From the NCBI RefSeq assembly GCF_024508295.1, contig NZ_CP101990.1:372001-436000 (forward strand): a DNA stretch of 64,000 bases, read 5' to 3'. Of this stretch, positions 1-7,327 are shown piece after piece. The notes under the pieces are model-generated. The model made no database searches, was not told where the DNA came from, and saw nothing but the letters and a program-made list of their open reading frames with translations. The position numbers and the translations under genes are program-made. The stretch's first letter is position 1. The number at the start of each line of letters is the position of its first letter. This stretch comes from Aeromicrobium duanguangcaii (GTDB lineage: Bacteria; Actinomycetota; Actinomycetes; Propionibacteriales; Nocardioidaceae).

Positions 1-4
1 CGGT

Positions 5-742
5 ATGTCCCACGGACGTCCCGACCTGCGGCTCGACGCGCCCACCCTGGAGCCGTCCGAGGACGTCGTCCAGCGGCTGGCCGCGACCGCGCGACTGAAC
101 GGCTCTCCGCGGGCGGCGCGACGACACCGGCTCGCGATCGTCGCAGCGTCCTTCCTGGGCGTCAGCGCGATCTCGGCAGGTGGGGCGTGGGCCGTCGGCG
201 CGATCGAGGTCCCGCTGCTGCCGGCGTCGCCGCTGAAGCCGGCCGCCGTCGCGCCCGACCCGCCGCGGGATCGCCACGTGGGCCAGCCGGCTCGCGGCGC
301 ACCTGCGGCTCCCGGAGCCGAGGTGGCCTCCCGGCTTCCCGCCCGACTTCCCGCATCAACCCCCGAAGCCGATCGCGAGGCCCCTCGGATCGTGGATCGC
401 CCGGCGCGGAGCATGGCACGGGAGGAGAGGCGCCCCGACGCGCGCCGCGCGGCGCCGGAGGAGTCCCGCCGCGACCAGGGTCGGTGGCGCCGCGACGTGA
501 AGGGCGACCGCGGGCGCGACCGCGGCCGCGGGCCCGAGAAGTCCCGACCACGCCAGGATCGCGACGAGAGGTTCGAAGGCCGCGGCCAGTGGGACCACGA
601 TGGCGACCGGCGGAACGAGCGGCGCGAGGACCGGGGCGAGTGGGGCATGACCGACCGCGATCGACCGGACGGTCGGGGCGGGACCGATCGCGATCGACCG
701 GACGGTCGGGGCGGGAACGATCGGGGCGCCGGCGATGACTGA
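5..742 (+). CDS. Hypothetical membrane-anchored Arg/Asp-rich protein, possibly 5'-partial
   Basis: I recognise no named family. The N-terminal ~40 residues are soluble and rich in Leu and Pro. A hydrophobic stretch at about residues 42-65 (RLAIVAASFLGVSAISAGGA) looks like a single membrane segment, and the remaining ~175 residues are low-complexity Arg/Asp/Pro/Glu. The last ~30 residues contain two copies of an 11-residue unit TDRDRPDGRGG. The gene overlaps the following sigma factor by 8 bases, so the two are probably co-translated. A partner or regulator of that sigma factor is possible, but no zinc-finger or RskA-type anti-sigma domain is visible. ATG at 5 is the first start in the window; the frame stays open to the window edge, so the real start may lie upstream. 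Confidence 0.6.
   Translation: MSHGRPDLRLDAPTLEPSEDVVQRLAATARLNGSPRAARRHRLAIVAASFLGVSAISAGGAWAVGAIEVPLLPASPLKPAAVAPDPPRDRHVGQPARGAPAAPGAEVASRLPARLPASTPEADREAPRIVDRPARSMAREERRPDARRAAPEESRRDQGRWRRDVKGDRGRDRGRGPEKSRPRQDRDERFEGRGQWDHDGDRRNERREDRGEWGMTDRDRPDGRGGTDRDRPDGRGGNDRGAGDD
650..715 (+). repeat. Two tandem 33-base repeats within the first gene
   Basis: Copies at 650-682 and 683-715 differ at a single base and encode TDRDRPDGRGG twice; a truncated third copy (NDRG) follows. Each copy contains the palindrome CGACC-GGAC-GGTCG. The in-frame 33-base period would let the copy number vary without frameshifting. Confidence 0.85.
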
Positions 743-1295
743 CGACTCCGTCGTCGCCCGGGCCAAGCAGGGCGACCCCGAGGCCTGGCGCGAGCTCTAC
801 CGCGCCCACGCGGGGCGGCTGGTGGCGTGGCTCCAGACCCGGCCCACGGGCGACACGGCCGCCGCCGCCGAGGACGTGGCCAGCCAGGCGTGGTCCGTGG
901 CAGCCGAGAAGATCGCCCAGTTCGAGGGCTCCTGCGACGACTTCGGCGGCTGGCTCTTCGGGATCGCCCGGCGGCTCAGCGCGACGTCGCGTCGGACGTG
1001 GCAGCGACGCAACACCCGTCCCGAGGATGTCGGCGACCTGCTCGACACGGTGCCCGATCACGGGGCCGAGGTGGTCCAGCAGGACTGGGTGCGCCTCGTG
1101 CTGGCGCAGCTGCCGCCGCGGGAGCGGGCGGCGGTGGGACTGGTCGACGGTCTCGGGTGGAGCCCGCACGCCGCTGCCGAGGTCCTGGGCGTCAGCGCCG
1201 TCGCGCTGCGCGTGGCCCGTCACCGCGGACTCCGCCGGCTCGCCCGCTCGGGGTACGTGCCGGGTGTCCGGGTGCGCCCCGCGCCCCGCGGCTGA
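735..1295 (+). CDS. ECF-type RNA polymerase sigma factor
   Basis: A 186-residue sigma-70 family protein of extracytoplasmic-function size. Region 2 covers about residues 5-95: the LYRAHAGRLVAWL helix, then the acidic TAAAAEDVASQAW segment resembling the core-binding and -10 recognition helices. Region 4 (about 120-170, LPPRERAAVGLVDGLGW followed by the helix-turn-helix AAAEVLGVSAVALRVARHR) would read the -35 element. ATG at 735 lies inside the upstream gene, so translation is probably coupled. No anti-sigma gene follows; the next gene is convergent. The upstream membrane protein is the only visible candidate partner. Family assignment is confident; the regulon is unknown. Confidence 0.88.
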   Translation: MTDDSVVARAKQGDPEAWRELYRAHAGRLVAWLQTRPTGDTAAAAEDVASQAWSVAAEKIAQFEGSCDDFGGWLFGIARRLSATSRRTWQRRNTRPEDVGDLLDTVPDHGAEVVQQDWVRLVLAQLPPRERAAVGLVDGLGWSPHAAAEVLGVSAVALRVARHRGLRRLARSGYVPGVRVRPAPRG

Positions 1296-1521
1296 AGGGG
1301 AGTCCGAAGGCCGGACATGAGAGAGGCCGGCCCGCCCGGGGGTTGGACGGACCGGCCCGGCGCCTCATCGTGCTGCGAGGCGGGCCTCCGAGCCGGCGGT
1401 GCGGGGTCGCCGGCGCGGAGGGGTCCAGGGGGCAGTCCCAAGGACTGCCGACACTGGCTACCTGTCACGAGGTCGCCCAGGCGTTACACGCCCGCGCATC
1501 TTTCCCGTCGCAGCCGGCGGA
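1296..1521. other. Gene-free convergent gap with several GC-rich hairpins
   Basis: This is the largest gap in the window, between the sigma factor (+) and the MMPL gene (-). It holds hairpins GTCCG-aaggc-CGGAC (1302-1316), GCCGGCG/CGCCGGC (1392-1414) and the perfect 8-bp stem GGCAGTCC-caa-GGACTGCC (1431-1449). None is followed by a T-run on either strand, so they are weak terminator candidates at best. I see no convincing gene here. Confidence 0.5.
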
Positions 1522-3837
1522 CTACTCCTTCGCGCCGAGGCTCTTGAGCAGCTGATCGCCCTCGATGTCGAGGTCGGGCAGCGCCCGGTCGAGCCAGGCC
1601 GGCAGCCGCCACGCGCGGTCACCGAACATGGCCATCAGCGCCGGCACGAGCGTCATGCGCACCAGGAACGCGTCGATCGCGATCGCGATCGCCAGGGCGA
1701 AGCCGATCTGCTTGATCATCGGGTCGCCGTTGAAGATGAAGCCGGCGAACACGGCGGTCATGATGACCGCCGCCGCGACGACGACGCGGCTCGAGTGCGT
1801 GAAGCCGTCGATCACCGACTCGCGGCCACCGTGCCCGTGCACCCACGACTCGCGCATCGACGACACCAGGAACACCTGGTAGTCCATCGCCAGGCCGTAG
1901 GCGATGCCGGTCACGAGGATCGGCAGCAGCGCCATGACCGGACCGGTCGAGTCCAGCCCGAAGAGGTTGTTGAGCCACCCCCACTGGAACACGGCGGTGG
2001 TGGCGCCCAGCGTGGCGAGGATCGTCAGCAGGAAGCCGGCGGTCGCCTTGAGCGGCACGATGATCGAGCGGAACACGATCGTCAGCACGATCAGGGAGAG
2101 CACCACGACGATCGCCAGGTAGATCGGCATGACGTCGCTCATCTTCTGGGCGATGTCGATGCCCATCGCGGCCTGGCCGGTGATGCCCAGGTTCACGTCG
2201 TACTTGGATGCGATGTCGCCCTTGAGGTCGCGCAGCTCGTGCACGAGGGTCTCGGTCGAGGGATCGGTGGGGCCGCCCTTCGGGACCAGCGAGACCAGGA
2301 CCGTGCGGCCGTCCTCGCTCATGCCCGACGGGGACGCCGCGGCGACGTCCTTGACCTCGCCCAGCTCGGCCACGATCGCGCCGGCGGCGCGCTGGTCGAC
2401 CGGCTCGTCGGAGCGGGACGACAGCACGACCAGCAGCGGACCGTTGAGGCCCTCGCCGAAGGAGTCGGTGACGGCCGCGTAGCTCTCGCGCTGGTCCGTG
2501 CCCGAGTTGTAGTTCTCGCCCGACGGCAGGCCCAGACGCATGTCGGTGGCGGGGATCGCCATGAGCAGCGTGATGACCACCACGGCGCCGGCCGCGAGGA
2601 AGCGGTTCTTCGACAGGAAGGTCACCCAGCGCCGTGCCGTGGCGTGGTCGACACCGGCCGACTCGCGCTCGGCGAACTTCGCGCGGGCCTTGTCCGACAC
2701 GATGCGCTCGCCGACCAGGCCGAGCAGCGCGGGCAGTGCGGTCAACGCGACGGCGACCGCGACCGCGACCGTGGCGGCGGCGATGATCGCCATGATCGTC
2801 AGCAGGCTGATGCCGATGACGGTGAGGGCCGCCAGGGCGATGACGACCGTGGTGCCGGCGAAGAACACGGCACTGCCCGCCGTGCCCACCGCGCGACCGG
2901 TCGCCTCGTGGGCGCTGAGCCGCTCGCGCATGATGAGACGGCGCTGGCGGTTGACGATGAAGAGGGCGTAGTCGATGCCCACGGCCAAGCCCAGCATCAG
3001 GCCCAGGACGACGCTCATGGAGCCGAGCTCGTAGAAGTGGCCGAGCGCGTACGCGCCACCCACGCCGACGCCGACGCCCAGCAGGGCGGTCACCAGCGGC
3101 AGGCCGGCGGCCACGACGGACCCCAGCACCAGGAAGAGCACCACGGCCGCGACCACGATGCCGACGACCTCGCCGAGGCCGACCACCTCGGGGATCTCCT
3201 GCAGCGAGGCGCCCGGGAGCACCTCGATGCCGGTGCCCTCCAGCGGCTCCTCAGCGGCGTCGAGGGTCTCCTCGATGGCGCCGGTCGGCAGGTCCATCGT
3301 CTGCTTCGTGAACTGGAACTGCGCCATGGCGACGTCGCCCTTCGGCGAGATCGTCACGCCGGGGACCAGCTGGTCCTGCACCACGAGGGGCACGGGCTGG
3401 TCCAGCGTGCGGCCGGCGCGGACGGCGGCGGTCGCCTGCTCGGCGGCCTTCACCTGGGCGGCCACCTGCTTCTGCGCCGCGGCCTGGTCCTGCTCCGATC
3501 CGGCGAGGGCCGCGGGGTTCACGACGTACTCGTCGTCGTAGATCCCGTCCATGGACTGCGCCAGGGCGCCGGCCAGCTGCGGGTCGAAGAAGGAGGCTCC
3601 GTCAGGGGCGCGGTAGACGATCTGGCCCGCTCCGCCGGCGGCGGCCGGCATCTCGTCCTCGAGCTGCTCGAGCACGTTCTGGGCGGGGACGCCGTTGATC
3701 GTCACCTCGGTGCTGAGCTTCGGAGCGTTCAGGACGATCGATCCGATGATGACGACGAGCAGGACGAGCCAGACGCCCAGGAAGCGGAACGGGTGCGCGA
3801 AGGCGGTCTTGCCCCAGCGATACAGAAGAGTGGACAC
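1522..3837 (-). CDS. MMPL/RND-family membrane exporter
   Basis: A 771-residue transporter of the MMPL branch of the RND superfamily, which exports lipids or hydrophobic compounds using the proton gradient. An N-terminal membrane helix (FLGVWLVLLVVIIGSIV) precedes a large extracellular loop (about residues 40-200). A block of five to six helices follows, including the GLAVGIDYALFIVNR signature (family motif GxxxDYxxF), then a second loop and a second helix block with the matching GLAMDYQVFLVSSMRE. The two-fold MMPL architecture is therefore complete. The GTG start at 3837 has GAGGAAG just upstream. It is divergent from a TetR regulator, with operator-like repeats between them, so substrate-inducible control is likely. 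The substrate cannot be read from sequence. Confidence 0.92.
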   Translation of the reverse strand: MSTLLYRWGKTAFAHPFRFLGVWLVLLVVIIGSIVLNAPKLSTEVTINGVPAQNVLEQLEDEMPAAAGGAGQIVYRAPDGASFFDPQLAGALAQSMDGIYDDEYVVNPAALAGSEQDQAAAQKQVAAQVKAAEQATAAVRAGRTLDQPVPLVVQDQLVPGVTISPKGDVAMAQFQFTKQTMDLPTGAIEETLDAAEEPLEGTGIEVLPGASLQEIPEVVGLGEVVGIVVAAVVLFLVLGSVVAAGLPLVTALLGVGVGVGGAYALGHFYELGSMSVVLGLMLGLAVGIDYALFIVNRQRRLIMRERLSAHEATGRAVGTAGSAVFFAGTTVVIALAALTVIGISLLTIMAIIAAATVAVAVAVALTALPALLGLVGERIVSDKARAKFAERESAGVDHATARRWVTFLSKNRFLAAGAVVVITLLMAIPATDMRLGLPSGENYNSGTDQRESYAAVTDSFGEGLNGPLLVVLSSRSDEPVDQRAAGAIVAELGEVKDVAAASPSGMSEDGRTVLVSLVPKGGPTDPSTETLVHELRDLKGDIASKYDVNLGITGQAAMGIDIAQKMSDVMPIYLAIVVVLSLIVLTIVFRSIIVPLKATAGFLLTILATLGATTAVFQWGWLNNLFGLDSTGPVMALLPILVTGIAYGLAMDYQVFLVSSMRESWVHGHGGRESVIDGFTHSSRVVVAAAVIMTAVFAGFIFNGDPMIKQIGFALAIAIAIDAFLVRMTLVPALMAMFGDRAWRLPAWLDRALPDLDIEGDQLLKSLGAKE

Positions 3838-3846
3838 AGGTCTTCC

Positions 3847-3871
3847 TCACGAAGTGATAGGTGACTCTCAC
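3847..3871. promoter_or_regulatory. Candidate TetR operator: two abutting inverted repeats
   Basis: TCAC-gaa-GTGA (3847-3857) is followed after tag by GTGA-ctc-TCAC (3861-3871), giving four regularly spaced GTGA/TCAC quarter sites. The block overlaps the MMPL ribosome-binding site on the minus strand and lies just upstream of a -10-like TAGGAT for the TetR gene. It is well placed for the regulator to repress both divergent genes. Confidence 0.6.
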
Positions 3872-3875
3872 ATCG

Positions 3876-3881
3876 TAGGAT
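3876..3881 (+). promoter_or_regulatory. Candidate -10 element of the TetR gene
   Basis: TAGGAT, about 37 bases before the ATG at 3919. It would give a leader of about 30 bases carrying the AGGAG ribosome-binding site. No clear -35 is seen; the region is occupied by the operator-like repeats. Confidence 0.4.
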
Positions 3882-3918
3882 GGGCGGTGAAGTCGAACCA
3901 GCCAGGGGTAGGAGACGT

Positions 3919-4536
3919 ATGTCACGCCGTGACTCGCGGGCGAACGCCGAGCGGATCGTGGACGCCATCCAGCGGTTGTGGGCCGACGACGCCACCCCGT
4001 CGATGGACCAGATCGCGGCCGAGGCCGGCGTGGGGATCGCCACCGTCTACCGCCACTTCCCGAACCGGGCGGCACTCGAGAGCGCGGCGTTCGGCCGCAT
4101 CTTCGCCGACGAGCTGATGCCCTTGGTCGAGGACACCGAGGACGAGGACGCCGACCTGCTGGACGTCGCGGCGCGCTTCGTCGAGGTGGTGAGCCGCTAC
4201 ACGCCGGTGCTGGGCGAGGTGGGCGTCAGCCAGGTGACCGACGAGGCCCTGGACGACCTGGCCGAGCCGTTCGTCGAGCTGCTCCGGCGCGGCCAGGAGC
4301 GTGGCGTCCTGCGTCACGACCTCGAGCCGCTCGACATCTACTGGCTGCTGCGGATGGTGGTGCTGGGGCTCAACTCCCCGGTCTCGAGTGAGTCCGTCCG
4401 CCGCCGGTACCTCGCCATGCTGCTGCAGGCGCTGTCCCCCGAGGTCGAGGGCCCCCTGCCGTCGCTGACGGAGCAGGACTACGACCGCCTGAACTCGCCG
4501 GAGAGCCGTCGGCGACCGCCGATCGCGCGGGACTGA
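3919..4536 (+). CDS. TetR/AcrR-family transcriptional regulator
   Basis: A 205-residue one-component repressor. The N-terminal helix-turn-helix spans about residues 10-56, with the typical TetR sequence MDQIAAEAGVGIATVYRHFP as helices 2-3. The C-terminal all-helical domain would bind the inducer and dimerise. An upstream in-frame ATG at 3880 exists, but GTAGGAGACGT directly before 3919 makes that the better start. It is divergently paired with the MMPL exporter, a common arrangement for local control of an efflux or lipid-export gene. One base separates its stop from the stop of the convergent phosphatase gene. Confidence 0.9.
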   Translation: MSRRDSRANAERIVDAIQRLWADDATPSMDQIAAEAGVGIATVYRHFPNRAALESAAFGRIFADELMPLVEDTEDEDADLLDVAARFVEVVSRYTPVLGEVGVSQVTDEALDDLAEPFVELLRRGQERGVLRHDLEPLDIYWLLRMVVLGLNSPVSSESVRRRYLAMLLQALSPEVEGPLPSLTEQDYDRLNSPESRRRPPIARD

Positions 4537-4537
4537 C

Positions 4538-5419
4538 CTACCGCAGTCGCCGCAGCTGGCGTCCGATCAGCCACGCCGCCGAGCCGGCGGCGCCCGCGGC
4601 GGCCGCCTTGGCGCCGGCCGAGGCGACCTTGCGTCCGGTGCGGTAGTCCCGGATCAGCCAGCCGTTCTCCTTGGCGTGCGACCGCAGGGCGCCATCGGGA
4701 TTGACGGCACACGGGTGGCCGACCAGCGACAGCATCGGGATGTCGTTGAAGGAGTCCGAGTAGGCGTGGCAGCGCGAGAGGTCGAGGCCCTCGGTCTCGG
4801 CCAGCGCGCGCACGGCCACGGCCTTGCTCTCGCCGTGCAGCATCTCGCCGACGAGGCGCCCGGTGTAGACGCCGTCGACGTGTTCGGCGACCGTGCCGAG
4901 CCCACCGGTCAGCCCCAGCCGGCGGGCGATCACCTGAGCGATCTCGACGGGGGCGGCGGTCATGAGCCACACCCGCTCGCCGCGGTCGAGGTGCCACTGG
5001 GTCATCGCGCGGGTGCCGGGCCAGATCTTCTGCGCCATGTACTGGTCGAAGACCTCCTCGCCGATCTCCTCGAGCTCGCTGACCTCGTGACCGGCGATGA
5101 ACTCCAGCGCCGCGTTGCGCGCCTGGCTGATGTGCTCGGGGTCCTCGACGCCGACGTACTTGAAGTAGGCCTGCTGCCAGGCGGCGCGGGCGATGTCACG
5201 GGTCGAGAAGAACTTCCGCTCGTGCAGCCCGCGAGCCAACAGGAAGATCGAGGCTCCCTGCATGATCGTGTTGTCGACGTCGAAGAACGCCGCTGCGGTC
5301 GGGTCGGCCGGCTGCGCCAGCGCCTGCTCGACCTCGGCGGCGGCCGCCGCGGCCTGACCGGCCAGGATCGAGCGCGCCTGCAGATTCCGGGGCGGATCTG
5401 CTGCGTGGCGCGGAGACAT
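4538..5419 (-). CDS. HAD-IB family hydrolase (SerB1-like phosphatase)
   Basis: A 293-residue haloacid-dehalogenase phosphatase of subfamily IB. Motif I FFDVDNT supplies the nucleophile Asp and the acid/base Asp; a helical cap follows; motif IV is SDSFNDIPML. The C-terminal ~30 residues are Ala-rich and hydrophobic and may associate with the membrane. Mycobacterial SerB1 (Rv0505c) is the nearest remembered neighbour in a similar locus, but the substrate (phosphoserine or another small phosphate ester) is not certain. The frame stays open to 5668; ATG at 5419 is preferred because TACAGT on the minus strand ends six bases upstream, implying a leaderless message. It is divergent from the acyl-CoA ligase. 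Confidence 0.88.
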   Translation of the reverse strand: MSPRHAADPPRNLQARSILAGQAAAAAAEVEQALAQPADPTAAAFFDVDNTIMQGASIFLLARGLHERKFFSTRDIARAAWQQAYFKYVGVEDPEHISQARNAALEFIAGHEVSELEEIGEEVFDQYMAQKIWPGTRAMTQWHLDRGERVWLMTAAPVEIAQVIARRLGLTGGLGTVAEHVDGVYTGRLVGEMLHGESKAVAVRALAETEGLDLSRCHAYSDSFNDIPMLSLVGHPCAVNPDGALRSHAKENGWLIRDYRTGRKVASAGAKAAAAGAAGSAAWLIGRQLRRLR

Positions 5420-5425
5420 GGCGTC

Positions 5426-5431
5426 ACTGTA
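5426..5431 (-). promoter_or_regulatory. Leaderless -10 element of the HAD phosphatase
   Basis: TACAGT on the minus strand ends six bases before the ATG at 5419, so transcription would begin at or next to the start codon. Confidence 0.55.
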
Positions 5432-5471
5432 TCCACGAAGGCGAGCATCGGGATGTGGTTGACTCGGCGCC

Positions 5472-7022
5472 ATGGCCGTCAATGTCAGTGACGATCTGCG
5501 GGAGACCGCGCGTCGTGACCCCGAGGGCATCGCCCTGATCGAACCGCGCACCGATCGCCACGTCACCTGGGCCGAGTTCGACCAGTGGGCCGATCGCGTC
5601 GCCCAGACCCTGCTCAGCCGTGGCGTCCTCGCCGGCCAGCGCGTCGCCCTGGTGATGGCGAACGGCATCGACCTCGCCGTCGCCTACTACGGCGTCCTGC
5701 GCGGCGGCATGGTCGCCGTCCCCATCAACCCACGCGCCACCCCGCGTGAGATCTCGCGCATGGTCGAGGCCTGCGCTCCCAAGATCGTCGTCGGCGACGC
5801 CCAGTCGATCACCCAGGTCCGCCAGGCGGACACGGGGGAGTCGCTCATCGTCGTGCACCGCGCCGCACCTGAGGAGGGCGAGCTGCGCTTCGGTGCCCTG
5901 CTCGAGCACGCCGTCGACAGCACCCCGGTGGCGCCCGCCGATCCCGAGTCGCTGGCCGTCGTGCTGTTCACCTCCGGCGCGACAGGCCTGCCCCGCGGCG
6001 TGATGCTGACGCACCGCGCGCTCAGCGCCGACATCGACCAGCTGCTGCGGATCGACCACCCGCCGGTCATCACGCCCGACGACGTCGTCCTGGGCCTGCT
6101 GCCGATGTTCCACGTCTACGGGCTGAACTGCGTCCTGTCGCTGTCGGTGCGCGCGGGCGCCGCGGTCGTGCTGGTCGAGGAGTTCGACCCGTCCGGCCTC
6201 CTCTCCGAGATCGCCGAGCACGGCATCACGAACCTGCCGGTGGCCCCTCCGGTCATCTCGGCCTGGGTCGGTCTGGAGGGACTGCGCGAGGCCCTCGCCG
6301 GTGTCCGCCTGATCGTGTCGGGCGCCTCGGCCCTCGATCCCGAGCTCGCCGAGGCGTTCCACGCCCTGTCCGGTCAGCCCGTCGAGCAGGGCTACGGCCT
6401 CACCGAGACCGCGCCCGTCGTGACGACCACCGTCGGCGACGGTCGCGAGCCCGGCGTCGTGCCGCCGGCGGGATCCGTCGGCCGCCCCCTGCCCGGGGTC
6501 GAGATCGCCCTGCGCGACTTCCTCGGCCAGCGCGCCGCCCCGGGTGACCCGGCCCAGATCTTCGTCCGCGGCGACAACCTGTTCTCGGGCTACTGGCCCG
6601 ACGGCGAGGACGGTCCCGACGCCGAGGGCTGGTGGGGGACCGGCGACATCGGACTGCTCGACGACGCCGGCAACCTCGTCCTGGTCGACCGACTGCGCGA
6701 GACGATCACCGTCTCGGGCTTCAACGTCTACCCCTCCGAGATCGAGGAGGCGGTCGCGGAGGCTCCGGGCGTCGCGTCCGTCGCGGTGATCGGCGTGCCC
6801 GACGACCGTACCGGCGAGGCCGTCGTGGCGTTCGTCGTCCCCGAGGACCCCGAGGGCGATGCCGCCCCCGTCGAGACCGCCGTGCGCGAGCTGGCCGCGC
6901 AGCGACTCGCGCGGTTCAAGGTCCCGTCGCGGATCCTGGTCGTCGCCGCGCTGCCGCACTCGCCGACGGGCAAGGTGGCCAAGGGCCGGCTGCGCGCCCT
7001 GGCCCGCAAGGAGCTGACGTGA
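5472..7022 (+). CDS. AMP-dependent fatty acyl-CoA synthetase/ligase
   Basis: A 516-residue member of the ANL (adenylate-forming) superfamily that activates a carboxylic acid with ATP and CoA. The phosphate-binding loop is LFTSGATGLPRGVMLTH (about residues 160-176), slightly off the usual TSGTTGxPKG. GYGLTETAP is the A5 motif, GTGDIG the A7 region, and DRLRETITVSGFNVYPSEIE the hinge. The C-terminal PTGKVAKGRLR contains the catalytic Lys. Full family length, all core motifs present. It overlaps the next small gene by GTGA, so they are co-translated. Medium- or long-chain fatty acid is the likely class of substrate; the exact one is unknown. Confidence 0.9.
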   Translation: MAVNVSDDLRETARRDPEGIALIEPRTDRHVTWAEFDQWADRVAQTLLSRGVLAGQRVALVMANGIDLAVAYYGVLRGGMVAVPINPRATPREISRMVEACAPKIVVGDAQSITQVRQADTGESLIVVHRAAPEEGELRFGALLEHAVDSTPVAPADPESLAVVLFTSGATGLPRGVMLTHRALSADIDQLLRIDHPPVITPDDVVLGLLPMFHVYGLNCVLSLSVRAGAAVVLVEEFDPSGLLSEIAEHGITNLPVAPPVISAWVGLEGLREALAGVRLIVSGASALDPELAEAFHALSGQPVEQGYGLTETAPVVTTTVGDGREPGVVPPAGSVGRPLPGVEIALRDFLGQRAAPGDPAQIFVRGDNLFSGYWPDGEDGPDAEGWWGTGDIGLLDDAGNLVLVDRLRETITVSGFNVYPSEIEEAVAEAPGVASVAVIGVPDDRTGEAVVAFVVPEDPEGDAAPVETAVRELAAQRLARFKVPSRILVVAALPHSPTGKVAKGRLRALARKELT

Positions 7023-7273
7023 CCGTCCCGCATGCCGACGACGCGCGGGTCGTCGTCTACTCCCGCGAGGGCTGCCACCTGTGTGAGGTGGCCGAGCAGG
7101 TCGTGTCCCAGATCGTCGCCGAGACCGGCGACTCCTGGGCCCGGGTCGACATCGACGCCGACCCGGACCTGCAGCAGCGGTTCACCGACCAGGTGCCCGT
7201 CACGTTCGTCGACGGCCGTCAGCACGATTTCTGGCGCGTCGACCCGGCCCGCCTGCGCTCGGCCCTCGCGTAG
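7019..7273 (+). CDS. Glutaredoxin-like thiol-disulfide protein
   Basis: An 84-residue single-domain thioredoxin-fold protein of the DUF836 type. It begins with a beta strand and the redox motif EGCHLCEVAE (Cys-x-x-Cys) and has the cis-Pro segment QVPVTFVDGRQH. The small size and CHLC motif match actinobacterial proteins encoded just upstream of rex/hemA, as with Rv0508 in M. tuberculosis. GTG at 7019 overlaps the ligase stop (GTGA); the frame continues upstream but only as an overlap of the ligase. Role is probably cytosolic disulfide reduction; partner unknown. Confidence 0.85.
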   Translation: MTVPHADDARVVVYSREGCHLCEVAEQVVSQIVAETGDSWARVDIDADPDLQQRFTDQVPVTFVDGRQHDFWRVDPARLRSALA

Positions 7274-7327
7274 CCCGACCGGAGGCCGCCGACGTCCGGG
7301 TTGACCGGATCGGCGAGACTTGACGCC

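Noticed and set aside
5-742. First gene as a standard anti-sigma factor
   Set aside because: It is adjacent to a sigma gene and has one membrane helix, but there is no zinc-binding HxxxCxxC or RskA-like domain, and gene order is reversed.
1431-1449. Perfect hairpin between the sigma factor and MMPL genes as an intrinsic terminator
   Set aside because: The stem is good, but neither flank has a T-run and it lies about 70 bases beyond the MMPL stop; kept only as a note in the gap entry.
1399-3864. Very long open frame on the + strand opposite the MMPL gene
   Set aside because: Composition is His/Asp/Arg-rich and repetitive, with no family motif; the opposite strand encodes a complete MMPL transporter. 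It is a GC-bias shadow.
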